Assembly: GCA_964017185.1 (NCBI GenBank)
Contig: OZ024884.1
Location: 13,059,548-13,123,547 of the forward strand
Source: Rugalucina vietnamica
Taxonomy: Eukaryota > Mollusca > Bivalvia > Lucinida > Lucinidae
DNA: 64,000 nt
Direction of reading: 5' to 3'
This document shows, one piece after another, positions 60,466-64,000 of this stretch. The position numbers were made by a program, and so were the translations under genes. How positions within the stretch are numbered: position 1 is the stretch's first letter; every line of letters starts with the position of its first letter. The notes under the pieces were generated by a model. That model saw only the letters and a program-made list of their open reading frames with translations. It was not told where the DNA came from and made no database searches.

Positions 60466-62351
60466 CAATAATGACCATTAATGAGGATCGTTCTCCCAAT
60501 CTCATAGGTCGACAAGTCGACAGGTCGACAAGTCGACAGGTCGACAAGTCGACAATTCAGTTTTGGCAGTTTTAAAATTTCTATTTCCCAACATGCACGT
60601 ACTCCTTGTATTTCCGCTGTCAATATGTCAATATGTCAATAACAAAGATCCGGTTGACCAACATCTCCACCTCCATTTGTATACACCACTCATACTGATT
60701 TGTCGACTTGTCGACCTGTCGACTTGTCGACCTGTCGATTTACTGATGTGGACATTACTGAAGATCCATCTCCCTAGCCAATTCTTGTACTTCCGCTTGG
60801 ACTATACCTACCTATCCATTTATATATTTTGGCAATGTCGACTTGTCGACTGGTCGACTTGTCGACCTGTCGACCTAGTTCTATTGTCAACAACAAACAT
60901 CTATATATGTCATTTATATGTACTGCCAAAATTGAATTGTCGACTTGTCGACCTGTCGACTTGTCGACTTGTCGACCTGTCGACCTAGTGCAATTGTCAA
61001 CAACAAAGATCCGGTTAGGGTTAGAGTTAGTGTGTGGTTAGGTTTAGGGTTGGGCTAGGGTTAGGGTTAGGGTTTAATGTTGACATACAGAATGGGACAA
61101 TAATGAGCATTAATGAGGAGCCTTCTCCCAATCTCATAGGTCGACAAGTCGACAATTCAGTTTTGGCAGTACAGATAAATGACATATTTAGATGTACAGC
61201 CGCATATCCACTGGAAACTTAAAGGCTTATCACATGTCGATATTGCCAGTGAAAGTAATCTCGGAGGATTCTTTCTTTAGCTTGGGGGTCGAGGGGGGGG
61301 GGGCTTGCCTCACATGCGTCGTATGCGATCATGCCCCTCCCGCTCCAGGTATATGATGATTATTATGTATTGACAGCTAAATGTGCCACATAGGTTCTAT
61401 TTCCCATCATGCACTTAGTCCTTGTAGTTCCGCTTGGACTATACCTACCTATTCATTTATATATTTTGGCAATATTGATTTGTCGACTTGTCGACTTGTC
61501 GACCTATCGACCTGTCGACCTAGTGTCATTGTCAATAAGAAATATCCGGTTAGGGTTATGGTTAGATTAGAGTTAGTGTTAGCAATTTTGGCATTATTGA
61601 TTTGTTGAATTGTCGACCTGTCGACTTGTCGACCTGTCGACCTAGTGCTATTGTCGATAACAAAGATCCGGTTAGGGTTAGGGTTAGATTAGGGTTAGTG
61701 TTAGGGTTAGTGTGTGGTTAGGGTTAGTGCTTGCTCCCCAGGCGTCGTATGCGATCATGCTTCAGGTATATGATGATTATTATGTATTGACAGCTATATA
61801 CCACATAGGCTCTTTTTCCCATCATGCACTTAGTCCTTGATTTTCCGCTTGGACTATACCTACCTATCCATTTATATATTTTGGCAATATTGATTTGTCG
61901 ACTTGTCGACTTGTCGACCTGTCGACCTGTCGACCTGGTGCTCTTGTCAATAACAAAGATCCGGTAAGGGTTAGGGTTAAGTTAGGGTAAGGGTTAGGGT
62001 TAGTGTGTGGTTAGGGTTAGGGTTGGGTTAGGGTTAGGGTTACCTGTTGACATACAGATTGGGACAATATGTCAATAACAAAGATCCGGTTGACCAACAT
62101 CTCGACCTCCATTTGTAAACACCACTCATACTGATTTGTCGACTTGTCGACCTGTCGACTTGTCGACCTGTCGGTTTACTGATGTGGACATTACAGAAGA
62201 TCCATCTCCCTAGCCAATTCTGATTTCTGATTTTTAATATATATATATATATATATATATGGAGATGAGGAGGTATTAGGACTTGTATATATATATATAT
62301 ATATATAGGTCTGTGGTCCTAACGTATGGTCCCCAATAGTGCCCTTGAGCC
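60466..62351. repeat. Composite block, duplication B copy 2
   Basis: Repeats 58586-60465 at offset 1880, with a G run two bases shorter and one extra 8-bp GTCGAC unit near 61920. It ends at gtgcccttgagcc, directly joined to the 40-bp satellite. Confidence 0.9.
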
Positions 62352-64000
62352 TATATCTCTACTGGGGACGGAATGGTAGGGTATGGTGTTGTAGATACCT
62401 ACTGTGAACGATACTGAAGAGAATCATACTGTATATCTCTACTGGGGACGGTGTTTTAGGGTATGACGCTGTATATCTCTACTGGAGACGGTGTGGTAGA
62501 ATACCGCTATGTAGATCTCTACTGGGGACGGTCCGGTAGAATATGGTGCAGTAGATCTCTACTGGAGACGTATTGGTAGAGTAGTTCGCTTTAGATATCT
62601 ACTCGTGACAGTGTGATAGGGTATGTAGAGGTGGATCTTTACTGGGGACGTTAAGGTAGGAAATGGGGCGATAGATCTCTACTGGTACGGTGTGGTAGGT
62701 TATGTCCCTGTAGATCTCTACCGGGGACGTTATGGTAGGGAAAATGTCGATAGATCTCTACCGTGGACGTAGTGATAGGTATGGCGCTGTAGATCTCTAC
62801 TGGGGACGTTGTGGCACGGAATTGGGCGATTGATCGCTACTGGGGACGGAATGGTCGGGTATGGTGTTGTAGATCCCTACTGGGGATGATGCTGAAGACA
62901 ATGACACTGAATATCTCTACTGGGGACGGAGTGGTAGTTTATGGCACTGTATATCTCTACTGGTGACGGTGTGGTAGACTACCGCATTGTAGATCTCTAC
63001 TGGGTATGGTCCAGTAGATGATGGTTATGTAGATCTCTACTGGGGACGGTGTGGTAGGGTATGTCGCTGGAGATCTCTACTGGGGACGTATTGGTAGAGT
63101 AGTTCGTTTTAGATGTCTACTTGGGACTGTGATAGGGTATGTAGCTGTAGATCTCTACTGGGGAAGTTGTGGTAGGGAATGGGTCGATATATCTCTACTG
63201 GGGACTGTGTGGTAGATTAATGTGCTGAACGAATGATCTCTACTTGAGACGGAATGATAAGGTATTGTGTTGTAGATCCCTACTGGGGACGATGCTAAAG
63301 AGAATGACACTGTATATCTCTACTTGGGACGGAGTGGTAGGGTATGGCGCTATATATCTCTACTGGAGACGGTGTGGTAGACTACCGCACTGTAGATCTC
63401 TACTGGGGACGCCCTAGTAGAGTATGGTGCTGTATATCTCTACTGGGGACGGTGTGGTATGGTATGTCGCTGTAGATCTCTACTGGGGACGTATTGGTGG
63501 AGTAGTTCGCTTAACATGTTTACTGGGGACGGTGTGATAGGGAATGTAGCTGTAGATCTCCACTAGGGACGTTGCGGTAGGGAATTGAACGATAGATCTT
63601 TACTGGGGACGGTGTGGTAGGGTATGTCTATGTAGATCTCTACTTGGAACGTTGTGGTAGGGAATGGGTTGATATATCTCTACTTGGGACGGCGTGGTAG
63701 ATTATGGTGCTGTCAATCTCTACTGGGGACGCTGTGGTAGGTTATGGCGCTGTAGATCTTTACTGGGGACGGTGTGGTAGGGTATATCGTTGTATATCTC
63801 TACTTGGGACGTATTGGTGGAGTAGTTCGCTTAAGATGTTTACTTGGGACGGTGTGATAGGGAATGTAGCTGTAGATCTTCACTGGGGACGTTGTGGTAG
63901 GGAATTGAACGATATTATTTTTTACTGGGGACGGTGTGGTAGGGTATGTCTCTGTAGTTCTCTTCTTGGGACGTTGTGGTAGGGTATGGGTCGATATATC
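62352..64000 (+). repeat. 40-bp satellite, second orientation, block 2
   Basis: Resumes tatatctctactggggacgg and continues to the window end. Same units and orientation as 46945-48616. Confidence 0.95.

Noticed and set aside
48618..62351. CRISPR-like array (short repeats with spacers)
   Set aside because: Units are 8 bp with 2-bp spacers in a eukaryotic genome, with no cas genes; this is satellite DNA.
48618..62351. True chromosome end (telomere)
   Set aside because: The TTAGGG repeats are degenerate and interrupted, and satellite continues on both sides, so this is interstitial or subtelomeric at most.

Overview
The window looks like nuclear DNA of a marine mollusc, most likely a bivalve. 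The basis is introns with GT/AG boundaries, an nAChR-type Cys-loop receptor, a DUF4773-type secreted protein, modular tRNA-derived SINEs, a LINE, several MITE families, TTAGGG-type repeats and long satellites. No bacterial-style operon, rRNA or CRISPR is visible. Phylum is an inference from repeat style; species cannot be named from sequence alone.

Left part (1-11 kb): repeats only. It holds a 178-bp tandem pair, an unusual interleaved fold-back structure with order A-B-A'-B' (3117-4606), a GC-rich array (4607-5325), copies of a hairpin-bearing MITE family (called H here), a SINE, and a TA-flanked Tc1/mariner-like MITE. Gene 1 (11319-16135, + strand) is a nicotinic-acetylcholine-receptor-like subunit. 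Seven exons join in one frame to 400 residues plus stop; only the 5' signal-peptide exon is missing from view. It is non-alpha, with no vicinal Cys pair in loop C. Decayed copies of the start of its first visible exon flank that exon.

Middle part (16-31 kb): more SINEs and H MITEs, and a 1.13-kb inverted-repeat element nested in an older repeat. Gene 2 (21963-28150, - strand) is a DUF4773-like cysteine-rich protein. It has three clear exons plus a phase-matched tandem duplicate of the Cys-motif exon that has lost two cysteines. Its large introns hold a 150-bp palindrome and two copies of a tandemly built mollusc repeat family; a third, inverted copy lies upstream at 29.5-30.8 kb.

Right part (34-64 kb): a heterochromatin-like or subtelomere-like domain. 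A 40-bp satellite runs in one orientation from 34.25 to 46.44 kb and in the opposite orientation from about 46.95 kb to the end, giving a giant inverted satellite with its turn-round near 46.4-46.9 kb. The first arm is broken by a 376-bp tandem repeat, a TA-flanked MITE and a 5.87-kb terminal-inverted-repeat element (40081-45945). That element carries a SINE with 13-bp target duplications and a dead 5'-truncated LINE whose empty site is preserved by a neighbouring paralogous copy. The second arm is broken by a 13.7-kb composite block (48618-62351) of degenerate TTAGGG repeats alternating with 8-bp GTCGAC arrays of opposite polarity. The composite is arranged as two long, nearly identical tandem duplications (about 4.99 kb x2, then 1.88 kb x2).

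There is no sign that the genes form a pathway. The strongest novelty is structural: the GTCGAC/telomere-like composite, its fold-back modules inside an inverted satellite, and a MITE hairpin showing compensatory base changes.
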